A stretch of DNA of 36,308 nt, taken from Deltaproteobacteria bacterium UBA2221. GTDB taxonomy: Bacteria; Desulfobacterota; Syntrophorhabdia; Syntrophorhabdales; WCHB1-27. Under the pieces are notes generated by a model. That model had not been told where the DNA came from. It did no database searches and saw nothing but the letters and a program-made list of their open reading frames with translations. Made by a program: the position numbers and the translations under genes. Of this stretch, positions 25,217 through 33,140 are shown piece by piece. The stretch covers positions 1-36,308 of the forward strand of contig DCUF01000070.1 in the NCBI GenBank assembly GCA_002328485.1, read 5' to 3'. Each line of letters opens with the position of its first letter. Position 1 is the stretch's first letter.

Positions 25217-26206
25217 ATGGAGGAAAAGATAAACGGCGTGGAGGACCCTTCTCGGGAATACACACGGGTGAACGGTCTTGCGATCCGTACCGAGGGGCTG
25301 ACGAAGCGTTTCGGAGAACTCATCGCCATTGACAAGGTCGATCTTGAGGTACGGCGTGGCGAGCTCTTTGGCTTTGTAGGTCCTGACGGAGCGGGAAAAA
25401 CCACCATGATGCGTCTCCTGACGGCCATCATGGACCCGACATCCGGAGAAGCGTGGGTGGCCGGCCATTCCATCAGAAGCGGGGGGGAACTCCTCAAGGA
25501 AAAAATCGGCTACATGTCGCAGCGGTTTGGCCTCTACGAAGACCTGACCGTCATAGAAAATATCCTCTTTTACGCAGATCTGTACGGGGTCCCGGACCGA
25601 GAAAGGGCCCCGCGTATCGAGAGGCTTCTCGGATTCAGCAATCTCACCCCCTTCCAAAAACGGCTTGCGGGGAATCTGTCCGGAGGGATGAAACAGAAGT
25701 TGGGGCTCGCCTGTGCCCTCATTCACACCCCCGAGGTCCTCTTTCTCGACGAACCGACCTCAGGCGTAGACCCGGTGTCACGAAGGGATTTTTGGAGGAT
25801 CCTCTACGAACTTCTCCGGGATGGTATCACCGTGTTCGTCTCCACCTCCTATCTGGACGAGGCTGAACGTTGCACGAGGGTGGCCCTGATCGATCATGGA
25901 CGGATACTGGACGTGGACGATCCCGGACGAATGAGGAAGAAGCTGTCCCTGCCTATGATAGAGATCGCAACATCGCAGGGGCGCGAGGCGCGGAGCGTTG
26001 TTCAAGGAATTAGCGGCGTCGAACGGGTCAACGTGTATGGAGACAGGCTTCACGTTGCCTTGTCGGAAGAGGGGGCCATGGCCCGCATCGAGGCCCACAT
26101 GAGGGATCGAGGGATCCCCGCCGAGGCGATCCGACCCATCGAGCCGTCTCTTGAGGACGTTTTTATTTCCATGATTTCAGGGTCCGATCCGGGGAAGGGT
26201 GGATGA
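25217..26206 (+). CDS. ABC exporter ATPase, first nucleotide-binding subunit (YbhF N-half-like)
   Basis: ATP-binding subunit of 329 residues. Walker A is GPDGAGKTT, the Q-loop is GYMSQRFGLYEDLTV, the signature is LSGGMKQK, and Walker B is VLFLDEPTSGVDP. In place of the usual switch His the region reads VFVSTSYLDEAERC, with Ser-Thr-Ser-Tyr where STHYMDEAE is normal; this is also seen in the first half of YbhF-like proteins. A C-terminal extension of about 90 residues ends in SLEDVFISMI. It overlaps the next gene by four bases. The pair corresponds to the two halves of the single fused YbhF protein of Escherichia coli. Confidence 0.92.
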   Translation: MEEKINGVEDPSREYTRVNGLAIRTEGLTKRFGELIAIDKVDLEVRRGELFGFVGPDGAGKTTMMRLLTAIMDPTSGEAWVAGHSIRSGGELLKEKIGYMSQRFGLYEDLTVIENILFYADLYGVPDRERAPRIERLLGFSNLTPFQKRLAGNLSGGMKQKLGLACALIHTPEVLFLDEPTSGVDPVSRRDFWRILYELLRDGITVFVSTSYLDEAERCTRVALIDHGRILDVDDPGRMRKKLSLPMIEIATSQGREARSVVQGISGVERVNVYGDRLHVALSEEGAMARIEAHMRDRGIPAEAIRPIEPSLEDVFISMISGSDPGKGG

Positions 26207-27132
26207 TGGATGAGGACATGGCTGTCCGGGTTCGCGATCTCAGGAGGGCCTTCGGAGATTTTACAGCAGTAGACGGTATCAGCCTTGATGTGAAGAAGGG
26301 CGAGGTCTTCGGGTTTCTTGGTCCCAATGGGGCAGGCAAGTCAACCACCATCCGCATGCTCTGCGGCCTTCTCATGCCCACGGGCGGTACCGGAACGGTA
26401 GGTGGTCACGACATCATGAGAGAGCCCGAGGAGATCAAACAGATTATAGGCTACATGTCCCAAAAATTCTCCCTTTACAACGATCTGACCGTTGAGGAGA
26501 ACATAGATTTCTTTGGCGGCGTGTACGGTGTGAGCCGCAGTAAACGAGACGAGCGCAAGCGATGGGTACTGGCTATGGCCGGTTTGGAGCGTGAGCGGAG
26601 GATGCTGACGGGCCATCTGGCCACGGGGTACAAACAGAGATTGGCTCTCGGTTGCGCCATTCTCCACGACCCCCCCATTATCTTTCTGGATGAGCCCACG
26701 TCCGGCGTAGACCCCATCTCGAGACGAGCCTTCTGGGGCTTGATTGGCGACATGTCCCGGCAGGGGACCACGGTCTTCGTCACGACCCACTACATGGACG
26801 AGGCCGACTACTGTGATCGACTGGCCCTTATCTACAGGGGAAAGATCATTGCCCAGGGATCGCCCACCCAACTACGCCAAGGATTCATGACCCGGGATGT
26901 CCTCGAATTACAGGTGAACGAAATCGTAGGAGCCATGGAGCATCTGTCGAAAATGGGCTTCGAGGCGGCAATCTTCGGGTCCAGGCTCCATGTGCTGGTG
27001 GAACATGAAGACGATCGGGCTTCGGAGATGATCAGGGAGTCCCTGGAATCAGCGGGCATCAAAACTGCGGCGATCGCAAGAATAACCCCTTCCCTTGAAG
27101 ATGTGTTCGTAACCCTTATAGAGGTCGCCTGA
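26203..27132 (+). CDS. ABC exporter ATPase, second nucleotide-binding subunit (YbhF C-half-like)
   Basis: ATP-binding subunit of 309 residues. Walker A is GPNGAGKST, the Q-loop is GYMSQKFSLYNDLTV, Walker B is IIFLDEPTSGVDP and the switch region is VFVTTHYMDEADYC, all canonical. The signature is degenerate: LATGYKQR instead of LSGGQ. The first ATPase has the intact signature but a changed switch, so the two probably form a heterodimer with one consensus ATP site. Translation is coupled to the previous gene through ATGA. Confidence 0.92.
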   Translation: MMDEDMAVRVRDLRRAFGDFTAVDGISLDVKKGEVFGFLGPNGAGKSTTIRMLCGLLMPTGGTGTVGGHDIMREPEEIKQIIGYMSQKFSLYNDLTVEENIDFFGGVYGVSRSKRDERKRWVLAMAGLERERRMLTGHLATGYKQRLALGCAILHDPPIIFLDEPTSGVDPISRRAFWGLIGDMSRQGTTVFVTTHYMDEADYCDRLALIYRGKIIAQGSPTQLRQGFMTRDVLELQVNEIVGAMEHLSKMGFEAAIFGSRLHVLVEHEDDRASEMIRESLESAGIKTAAIARITPSLEDVFVTLIEVA

Positions 27133-27141
27133 AGAAATAAA

Positions 27142-28251
27142 ATGAGATGGATGAGGGTGAAGGCCATTGGACGCAAAGAATTCCTGCAGATCCGTAGGGA
27201 TCCCTTCAGTCTTGCCATGGCCATCCTTCTACCCATGATCCTTCTGCTCATCTTCGCCTATGCCATCTCCTTTGACGTCGATAAGATCGCAACCGTGGTC
27301 TACGACATGGACAAAAGCAGTTTGAGCAGGGGGTTAATAGAATGTTTCTCCGCATCCGACTATTTTCGCGTAAGGGGCTATGTCGACCGGTTCGAAGAGA
27401 TAGACCAATGGCTCGACAGGCGTAAAGCCAAGGTGGCCATAACGGTACCGCCTGATTTCTCGAAAAAGGTGAGATCGGGCAGAAAGCCGGAAATATCGAT
27501 CATCCTTGACGGCAGCGACTCCAATACTGCTACGATCGCTCAGGGATACATTGCTGCCATAACCGACATATACGCACGCCGCATAGAAGGGGGCCGGGTA
27601 AATCCCCTGATCGATGTACGTCAGCGTGTCTGGTACAATACGGAGCTTCGTTCCAGGAATTTCATCATTCCGGGATTGATTGCCGTGATCATGGCCGTCA
27701 TCATCGCCCTCCTGACCTCCCTGACCATATCCAGGGAATGGGACCGCGGCACGATGGAACAGCTTATCTCAACACCCGTTAAGCCCGCTGAGCTCATCAT
27801 CGGAAAGCTGATCCCCTATTTCCTGATTGGCCTCACCGACACCATTCTGTGTATCCTCATGGGGACCCTTGCCTTTGGTGTCCCGCTACGGGGAAGCGTA
27901 TCGCTGCTCCTCGCCCTGTCCGCCCTCTTCCTTTTCGGGGGGCTCAGCTTCGGGATCCTTATTTCCATCCTGGCCAGGAACCAACTGGTGGCAAGCCAGA
28001 TCGCCATGCTCAGTACCTTCCTTCCCGCCTTTCTTCTCTCCGGGTTTGTCTTCAGTGTGAGCAACATGCCCATACCTCTGCAGGCGATCACCTACCTTGT
28101 GCCTGCCCGATATTTTGTGTCGATCCTGAAAGCCGTTTTTCTCAAAGGAAGTCCCTTTCAACTGTTGATCGTTGAGACAGCCCTCCTTTCACTCTTCGCT
28201 TTTGTTGTCTTCCTTGGTTCTGTCAAGGCTTTTAAGAAGAGGGTGGAGTGA
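27142..28251 (+). CDS. ABC-2 type permease (YbhS-like)
   Basis: A 369-residue inner-membrane permease of the ABC-2 class with the YbhS/YhhJ layout: one N-terminal TM helix (MAILLPMILLLIFAYAISF), a periplasmic domain of about 130 residues (VVYDMDKSSLSR, IILDGSDSNTATIAQGYI, RVWYNTELRSRNFIIPGLI) and about five C-terminal helices. The segment REWDRGTMEQLISTPVKPAE is the typical amphipathic coupling element. It lies nine bases after the second ATPase gene and overlaps the second permease gene by four bases. Confidence 0.92.
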   Translation: MRWMRVKAIGRKEFLQIRRDPFSLAMAILLPMILLLIFAYAISFDVDKIATVVYDMDKSSLSRGLIECFSASDYFRVRGYVDRFEEIDQWLDRRKAKVAITVPPDFSKKVRSGRKPEISIILDGSDSNTATIAQGYIAAITDIYARRIEGGRVNPLIDVRQRVWYNTELRSRNFIIPGLIAVIMAVIIALLTSLTISREWDRGTMEQLISTPVKPAELIIGKLIPYFLIGLTDTILCILMGTLAFGVPLRGSVSLLLALSALFLFGGLSFGILISILARNQLVASQIAMLSTFLPAFLLSGFVFSVSNMPIPLQAITYLVPARYFVSILKAVFLKGSPFQLLIVETALLSLFAFVVFLGSVKAFKKRVE

Positions 28252-29363
28252 TCATGCTGGAACGGATATATCGTCTGGTGATAAAGGAGTTCATCCACTT
28301 CTTCCGACAGAAGCGAACGGTCTTCTTCCTCATCGTGCCGCCCGTGGTCCAGCTTCTGCTTTTTGGCTATGTGGCAACAACGGACGTGAACCACGTCTCA
28401 ACGGCCCTTCGTGATCTTGACCAGACCTACGAGAGCCGGGAATTGGCCCGTCAATTTGAGGCATCCAGATACTTCGACATCGCGTACCGCCCCACCTCGC
28501 CCGGCGAGTTGACGGATCTTTTGGACCGGGGAAGGGTGCTCTGCGCCATTCAGATCAACCCGCACTTCGGACGGGACCTGAGACAGGGACGCCCGGCTGA
28601 AATTCAAGTAATCGTGGACGGTACGGATTCGAATACCGGTTTGATTGCGCTCGGTTATATCAACGGCATTTTGGGTGGCTTCAGCCGGGGGTTTTCACCC
28701 AGCGTATACACCGCAAGCGCGCCTATTGATGTGAGGACGCGGGTTTGGTACAACCCCGGCTTGCGCAGCAGAAATTACTACGTGCCAGGGGTTATCGCGA
28801 CCATCGTCATGCTCACCTGTCTCATTCTCACGTCCATGTCTGTCGTGCGGGAGCGGGAAATCGGAACCATGGAGCAGCTCATGGTGACCCCCATCCGCCC
28901 TCTAGAACTGATGGTGGGCAAAACTATTCCTGTAGCTGCCGTCGGGTATTTCGATATGGCTCTCGTTACCGTGGTGGGCACTCTCTGGTTTGGTGCCCCA
29001 ATCAAAGGTAGTATCGGGCTTCTTCTCATCTCGACCGGCGTCTATCTTCTCTCCGTTCTTGGTATCGGGCTCTTCATCTCCACGGTTTCCAAGACACAGC
29101 AGCAGGCGCTCATGGCAACCTTTCTCTTTTTTATGCCGGCCATTCTTTTGTCGGGATTTGCCTTCCCCATAGAAAGCATGCCTCTGTTCTTTCAATACAT
29201 TACCTATGCCAGCCCCTTACGATACTTTCTAATCATCGTGAGAGGGATATTTCTCAAGGGGGTCGGCGTTGAGACCCTTTGGCCTGATATGCTCGCTCTT
29301 CTTCTTCTGGGCATCGGGATTCTCTCTCTGAGTGCATTCAGATTCAGAAAAAGGCTCGCCTGA
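28248..29363 (+). CDS. ABC-2 type permease (YbhR-like)
   Basis: A 371-residue paralogue of the preceding permease, with the same layout: N-terminal helix (VFFLIVPPVVQLLLFGYVA), periplasmic domain (VIVDGTDSNTGLIALGYI, RVWYNPGLRSRNYYVPGVI), REREIGTMEQLMVTPIRPLE and five C-terminal helices. The two permeases presumably form the heterodimeric membrane core. It closes the six-gene string starting at 22802. YbhFSR-type systems have been linked to export of drugs or cations; the substrate here is unknown. Confidence 0.92.
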   Translation: MIMLERIYRLVIKEFIHFFRQKRTVFFLIVPPVVQLLLFGYVATTDVNHVSTALRDLDQTYESRELARQFEASRYFDIAYRPTSPGELTDLLDRGRVLCAIQINPHFGRDLRQGRPAEIQVIVDGTDSNTGLIALGYINGILGGFSRGFSPSVYTASAPIDVRTRVWYNPGLRSRNYYVPGVIATIVMLTCLILTSMSVVREREIGTMEQLMVTPIRPLELMVGKTIPVAAVGYFDMALVTVVGTLWFGAPIKGSIGLLLISTGVYLLSVLGIGLFISTVSKTQQQALMATFLFFMPAILLSGFAFPIESMPLFFQYITYASPLRYFLIIVRGIFLKGVGVETLWPDMLALLLLGIGILSLSAFRFRKRLA

Positions 29364-29431
29364 CATCGGATGAACGCAGTCTGTCCGGAGAAGATCCCTG
29401 AAGGGCTGGAAGGAACGCTTTTTGCAAGTAG

Positions 29432-29454
29432 AACCTCAACGAGCAATAGAGGTT
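29432..29454 (+). promoter_or_regulatory. Small hairpin covering the ribosome-binding site of the HDOD gene
   Basis: AACCTC (29432-29437) can pair with GAGGTT (29449-29454), eleven bases apart. The right arm contains the GAGG ribosome-binding site of the gene starting at 29460, so the stem could reduce its translation. The stem is short and may be fortuitous. Confidence 0.3.
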
Positions 29455-29459
29455 GAACA

Positions 29460-30776
29460 ATGAGCCAGAAGAATAGGATCCTCTTCGTTGACAGACCAAG
29501 TTCGCTCGAAGAGATCAGAAAATTAGCCGGTCCTTTAAGCGACGAATGGGAGGCCCGGTTTGCTCCCAGCGGGCCCGAAGGCATGAAGCATCTGGAGCGG
29601 GAGCCCTTCACCGCCGTCGTTAGTGACATCCATATGACGGTGAAAGAGGATGTGGAACTACTGAACGAGGTACGGGAACGATTCCCGGACGTTGTCCGCA
29701 TCGTCTTGTCGGATCAGTCCGATCGGGAGACGGTATTGAGATCGGCGGTCAAGACAGCCCACCAGTATCTGACAAAGCCCTGTGACACCACCGTTCTCCG
29801 ATCTGCCCTGGAAGGCGCATGCGGACTAAGGAACTGGCTGCGCAACGAATCCATAAAGAAGGTGGTGTCCAAGATGGACTCCATCCCGAGTATCCCGTCG
29901 CTCTATAACGAAATCATGTATGAACTGTCTCGCAAAGACGTATCGGTTCCCAAGATCGCCGCCATTATTGCCAAGGACGTGGGCATGTCCGCAAAGGTCC
30001 TTCAGATGGTCAATTCGGCCTTCTTTGGTCTGCGCCAGCGGGTTACCAATATCGCACAGGCGGTGAACCTCCTCGGGTACGATATTGTACGGGCCCTTGT
30101 CTTCTCCCTCCAGGTCTTTTCTCAATTTGTCCTCTCCCGCGGATCGGGTCTGAATCTCGGGCATGTTTGGATGCACAGTTTCAGAGTGGGCCTTTTTTCG
30201 AAGGCCATCACAGAGGCTGAGACCGATGATAGAAGTCTTATTGATGATGCATTCATGGCAGGGATGCTTCATGATATGGGGAAGTTGATTCTGGCTACCA
30301 ATTTTCCGGACGAATGGAATGCCGCCCGCCGCCTTTCAGAGGAAGAAGGGATCAGTCTCGTTGAGGCTGAGAACCGAGTGCTTTCCGCCACTCATTATGA
30401 AGCAGGAGGGTACTTCACCTGCTTGTGGGGTCTCCCTGACGCAATCGTCCGAGCCGTTTCGTTTCACCATCTCCGGTGTTCTCTCCTGGGCGATCACATC
30501 ACGTCACTCATGTCTGTCTACGCTGCAAACACGATAGAACATGATGTAGAGTCATCAAGCGACGGAGCGGGTCGCCTAGCAGCGGAAGACGATGAGATCA
30601 TGCCCTTCGTCGACCTCTCTTCGGAGAATACAGAGATCGAGAAACCGGGCCACCTGGCCGCCGCCCAGTCTGTTTCCAGCTTCGAAGGCATTGAGGGCCT
30701 GTGGGTGGGTAGCAGAATAGACACGTGGAAGGGAATCTGCCAAAGGATAGCGGAACGGGAGTATAATGCCGTTTAA
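29460..30776 (+). CDS. Response-regulator-like receiver domain fused to HDOD domain
   Basis: A 438-residue cytoplasmic signalling protein. Residues about 5-120 form a receiver domain with phospho-acceptor Asp56 (VVSDIHM), Ser84 (IVLSDQSD) and Lys106 (YLTKPCD). The acidic pair that binds Mg2+ is incomplete, reading LFVDRPS where VDDE is usual. Residues about 130-330 form an HDOD domain (IPSIPSLYNEIMYELSRKD, ILQ-type VLQMVNSAFFGL, and HDMGKLILATNF). The last 100 residues are less conserved and partly acidic. HDOD proteins of this type regulate motility, biofilm or competence in other bacteria; the target here is unknown. It stands alone, 96 bp after the exporter operon. Confidence 0.9.
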   Translation: MSQKNRILFVDRPSSLEEIRKLAGPLSDEWEARFAPSGPEGMKHLEREPFTAVVSDIHMTVKEDVELLNEVRERFPDVVRIVLSDQSDRETVLRSAVKTAHQYLTKPCDTTVLRSALEGACGLRNWLRNESIKKVVSKMDSIPSIPSLYNEIMYELSRKDVSVPKIAAIIAKDVGMSAKVLQMVNSAFFGLRQRVTNIAQAVNLLGYDIVRALVFSLQVFSQFVLSRGSGLNLGHVWMHSFRVGLFSKAITEAETDDRSLIDDAFMAGMLHDMGKLILATNFPDEWNAARRLSEEEGISLVEAENRVLSATHYEAGGYFTCLWGLPDAIVRAVSFHHLRCSLLGDHITSLMSVYAANTIEHDVESSSDGAGRLAAEDDEIMPFVDLSSENTEIEKPGHLAAAQSVSSFEGIEGLWVGSRIDTWKGICQRIAEREYNAV

Positions 30777-30779
30777 TTG

Positions 30780-30824
30780 CCCATCCCCTTCTCGCCGCTA
30801 ACAGAGCGGCGTTCTGGGGATGGG
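30780..30824. other. Long intergenic stem-loop
   Basis: Arms CCCATCCCC (30780-30788) and GGGGATGGG (30816-30824), plus an inner stem CGCCGCT (30793-30799) and AGCGGCG (30805-30811), with a symmetrical TTCT/TTCT internal loop and a five-base terminal loop. It begins three bases after the HDOD stop codon. There is no T-run on either strand, so it is either an mRNA 3'-end stabiliser, a non-canonical terminator or another structured element. Confidence 0.65.
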
Positions 30825-30928
30825 ATTCGGAGAAAATCGGATCGGTGGCGCAGAATCCCTCGCAACTGCTCGGTTCATAGGAATACCCCCTTTTTTTGCA
30901 TAACCGGTTAAATCGCGGAAGGACTGTG

Positions 30929-31126
30929 GTGTGGGTGGTTGCCTGCCTATCCTTCCTCTTTTTCGTGCAGCTATCCTATGCCAACGAGCAGTTTGGCGGT
31001 TTGGGTATGGGAGTGGTCCAGCTATACGACGAAGAAGTCGACAACGGGAGTGGAAGATCCACCTCATTTGAGGTACAATCTCTCAAAAGTACAGCAGGAT
31101 ACGAACAGCAGCGGAGGAGCGAAACC
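30929..31126 (+). other. Signal-peptide-like segment in frame with fmdB
   Basis: The frame of fmdB is open upstream to 30896. A GGAAGGA (30917-30923) precedes a GTG at 30929, from which the translation reads WVVACLSFLFFVQLSYANEQ, a credible signal peptide with a cleavage site after SYA, then about 40 unrecognised residues before the FmdB Met. It may be a small exported protein fused to, or eroded into, the next gene, or chance coding. See the separate FmdB entry. Confidence 0.35.
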
Positions 31127-31327
31127 ATGCCGATCTACGAATATGAGTGCAAGTCGTGTAATAACACATTTGAACTGCTGCAGAAACTGAGCGATGATGC
31201 CACGGGCATAAAATGCCCCAAGTGTCAGTCAGACAACACCGAGCGTCGTTATTCGACCTTTTGCTCGTCCTCAGGCTCGCCAAAAGCTTCCGCACCCTCC
31301 GGCCACTCCTCGCCCGGCCATAGTTGA
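31127..31327 (+). CDS. FmdB-family zinc ribbon protein
   Basis: A 66-residue protein with the FmdB/CxxC-CxxC ribbon: it starts MPIYEYECKSCNNTFELLQK and continues with IKCPKCQSDNTERRYSTF, giving four cysteines for one zinc ion, then a low-complexity tail rich in Ser, Pro, Gly and His. The family is named after a putative regulator of formamidase/amidase operons; its true role is largely unknown. The ATG at 31127 with GGAGGAG upstream matches the family start exactly. The frame is nevertheless open a further 77 codons upstream (see the preceding entry). Confidence 0.88.
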   Translation: MPIYEYECKSCNNTFELLQKLSDDATGIKCPKCQSDNTERRYSTFCSSSGSPKASAPSGHSSPGHS

Positions 31328-31382
31328 GCATCCTGCTAATGGAGTAGGTACTCCATACAGACGAATCGGTGCAACACGGACT

Positions 31383-32252
31383 ATGATCACGCGCAGGTAT
31401 TTTCTTCGTCAGCTCGCGATTCTCGGGTTGATGATCGTCCATCCTTTCCGCCTCTTCGTTCAATCCACCCAGGCATCGCCGGTTCAGACCCCGGATTCGG
31501 GAGCCGTCCATAAAACCATAGGCGACCATTTTGCTGGTGAAGAGCTTGGTTACGACGTTGATTTCTGGTTTCTCAAAAGGGTGGCCACTGCAAAAATGCA
31601 CTTCACTAGACTGCCGGAAAGGGGTCGTTACGCCGCTACGCTCAAAGGCCAAACAGTCGGTCTCGTCGGCTGGCTGAGTCGCTACCGCGTCGACAGTTAC
31701 CGGGCCGTGATGGAAGAGGTCCAGGGCGGAGGCCGCCTACGGTCGGTATCCTTCGAGGAATATGTTAAGATCGGTTCGAAGGTCCGCAAGAATAATCATT
31801 ATTTCGATCACGACAAAGGGATATGGGTGCACGAAACCTCGCGCAGGGACGGGACTATGATCAGACGCCAGCACCCGATCCCCAAGGGCAAATCCTATGA
31901 TGATTTTGTCACGGCGAGCTACAATTTCCGATATCAGGTCTACGGGACAGTAGAAAGGGGAAAGAGATTCGTCGTTCCTACCTTTCCCCGGAAGGGACCG
32001 AGCAGCTACGAAATAAAGATAGCCCCGAAAGGAGAGGAAGAGGCCCGGAGAAAGAAGGAAAGGCCGGGCGAAGATTCATCGTTTTTCATCACACTCACCC
32101 TCGATCCAGAGGTCGTCAACTCGAAAGAGGGGGTCATAGAAGGTTGGCTTGCAGACGGCCTTTACCCCGTATCCGGAACCATCAAAGATGCCGTTCTCTT
32201 TGGCGACGTGAAGGGCAGACTAATCAAAAGAACGAAGACGGATAGGAGTTGA
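31383..32252 (+). CDS. Exported DUF3108-domain protein with Tat-like signal
   Basis: A 289-residue protein with an N-terminal TRRYFLRQLAILGLMIVHPF, which resembles a twin-arginine signal (RRxFL followed by a hydrophobic stretch), so it is probably exported. The mature part matches my recollection of DUF3108 proteins: GEELGYDVDFWFLKRVATAK near its start, KSYDDFVTASYNFRYQVYG in the middle, and a beta-rich C-terminus (SFFITLTLDPEVVNSKEGVI). Such proteins are thought to be periplasmic or outer-membrane-associated with a lipocalin-like fold; function is unknown. The ribosome-binding site is weak. No redox cofactor motif explains the Tat signal. Confidence 0.7.
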   Translation: MITRRYFLRQLAILGLMIVHPFRLFVQSTQASPVQTPDSGAVHKTIGDHFAGEELGYDVDFWFLKRVATAKMHFTRLPERGRYAATLKGQTVGLVGWLSRYRVDSYRAVMEEVQGGGRLRSVSFEEYVKIGSKVRKNNHYFDHDKGIWVHETSRRDGTMIRRQHPIPKGKSYDDFVTASYNFRYQVYGTVERGKRFVVPTFPRKGPSSYEIKIAPKGEEEARRKKERPGEDSSFFITLTLDPEVVNSKEGVIEGWLADGLYPVSGTIKDAVLFGDVKGRLIKRTKTDRS

Positions 32253-32372
32253 CGTGTCGGCGGTGAAGGGTTTTGCAGAAGCACAAGGCGCTTCAGGGCC
32301 TTAGGCCGAAGGCAGGCATTCTTCTTCTATCCTCGAAGGACTCGAAAAGCAGGGTCGAGGACAGTAACCAAC

Positions 32373-33053
32373 ATGAGAGGCAGGCTATTACGGATATTTG
32401 ATCTCCTTCTGGAGCACTTTGGCCAACGCCACTGGTGGCCTGGAGACACGCCTCTTGAGATCTCCATTGGGGCAATACTTACCCAGAATTGTGCGTGGCG
32501 GAACGTAGAAAAGGCGATCGATAATCTAAAGGGCAGGGCTTTGCTTGAATTAAACGCCCTTCACCGCATCGGTACGGAAGAATTGGCGGAAATCATACGA
32601 CCCTGTGGCTTTTATAACATAAAAGCAAAGAGGTTACAGTTCTTTACTAGGGTTTTGGTTGAAGAATACAGTGGAAGTTTTGAAAGTCTTAATGGATATG
32701 GATTGGATACTCTGCGTGAAAGGTTCCTTGCCATCAACGGCATCGGCCCTGAAACAGCCGACAGCATTTTGCTCTACGCCCTTGGGAAGCCCACATTCGT
32801 GATCGACGCCTACACGAAACGTTTCGTCAGGAACCATGGCCTTGCAGAAGCCGGGAACGATCTGGCCTATGACAATCTGCAGCTCCTCTTTATGGACCAT
32901 TTGCCCGCCGACACCTATCTTTACAACGAGTTTCACGCCCTTATCGTTCGCCTCTGCCAGACCTACTGCAAAAAGGTCCCCCTGTGTGCGCGCTGTCCAC
33001 TGAAGGGAGACAGAGGTCTGGCCGAAGGCTTGACTGCCCTCCCTCATTTTTGA
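32373..33053 (+). CDS. HhH-GPD DNA glycosylase, endonuclease III-like
   Basis: A 226-residue base-excision repair enzyme. The helix-hairpin-helix reads FLAINGIGPETADSILLYAL, followed by the catalytic Asp in FVIDAYTKR. The Lys that gives endonuclease III its lyase activity is replaced (GIGPETAD instead of GVGRKTA), so it is probably a monofunctional glycosylase. The C-terminal cysteines are spaced C-x3-C-x5-C-x2-C, unlike the C-x6-C-x2-C-x5-C of endonuclease III, so an iron-sulfur cluster is likely but not certain. Alkylated or mismatched bases are possible substrates. The ATG at 32373 is the only good start. The gene stands alone. Confidence 0.85.
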   Translation: MRGRLLRIFDLLLEHFGQRHWWPGDTPLEISIGAILTQNCAWRNVEKAIDNLKGRALLELNALHRIGTEELAEIIRPCGFYNIKAKRLQFFTRVLVEEYSGSFESLNGYGLDTLRERFLAINGIGPETADSILLYALGKPTFVIDAYTKRFVRNHGLAEAGNDLAYDNLQLLFMDHLPADTYLYNEFHALIVRLCQTYCKKVPLCARCPLKGDRGLAEGLTALPHF

Positions 33054-33140
33054 GTTTACAAAGGAGGGGCAGAAATCTAAACTTATTTTAAAAATCGGAA
33101 GCTCTGTGTTGAGTCAACCAAAATAGGTCGCGTTTGAGAC

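Noticed and set aside
30883..30898. CCCCC-TTTTTTT tract, also found near 33784-33796
   Set aside because: It resembles the T-run of a terminator but no stem-loop precedes it in either place; probably coincidental.
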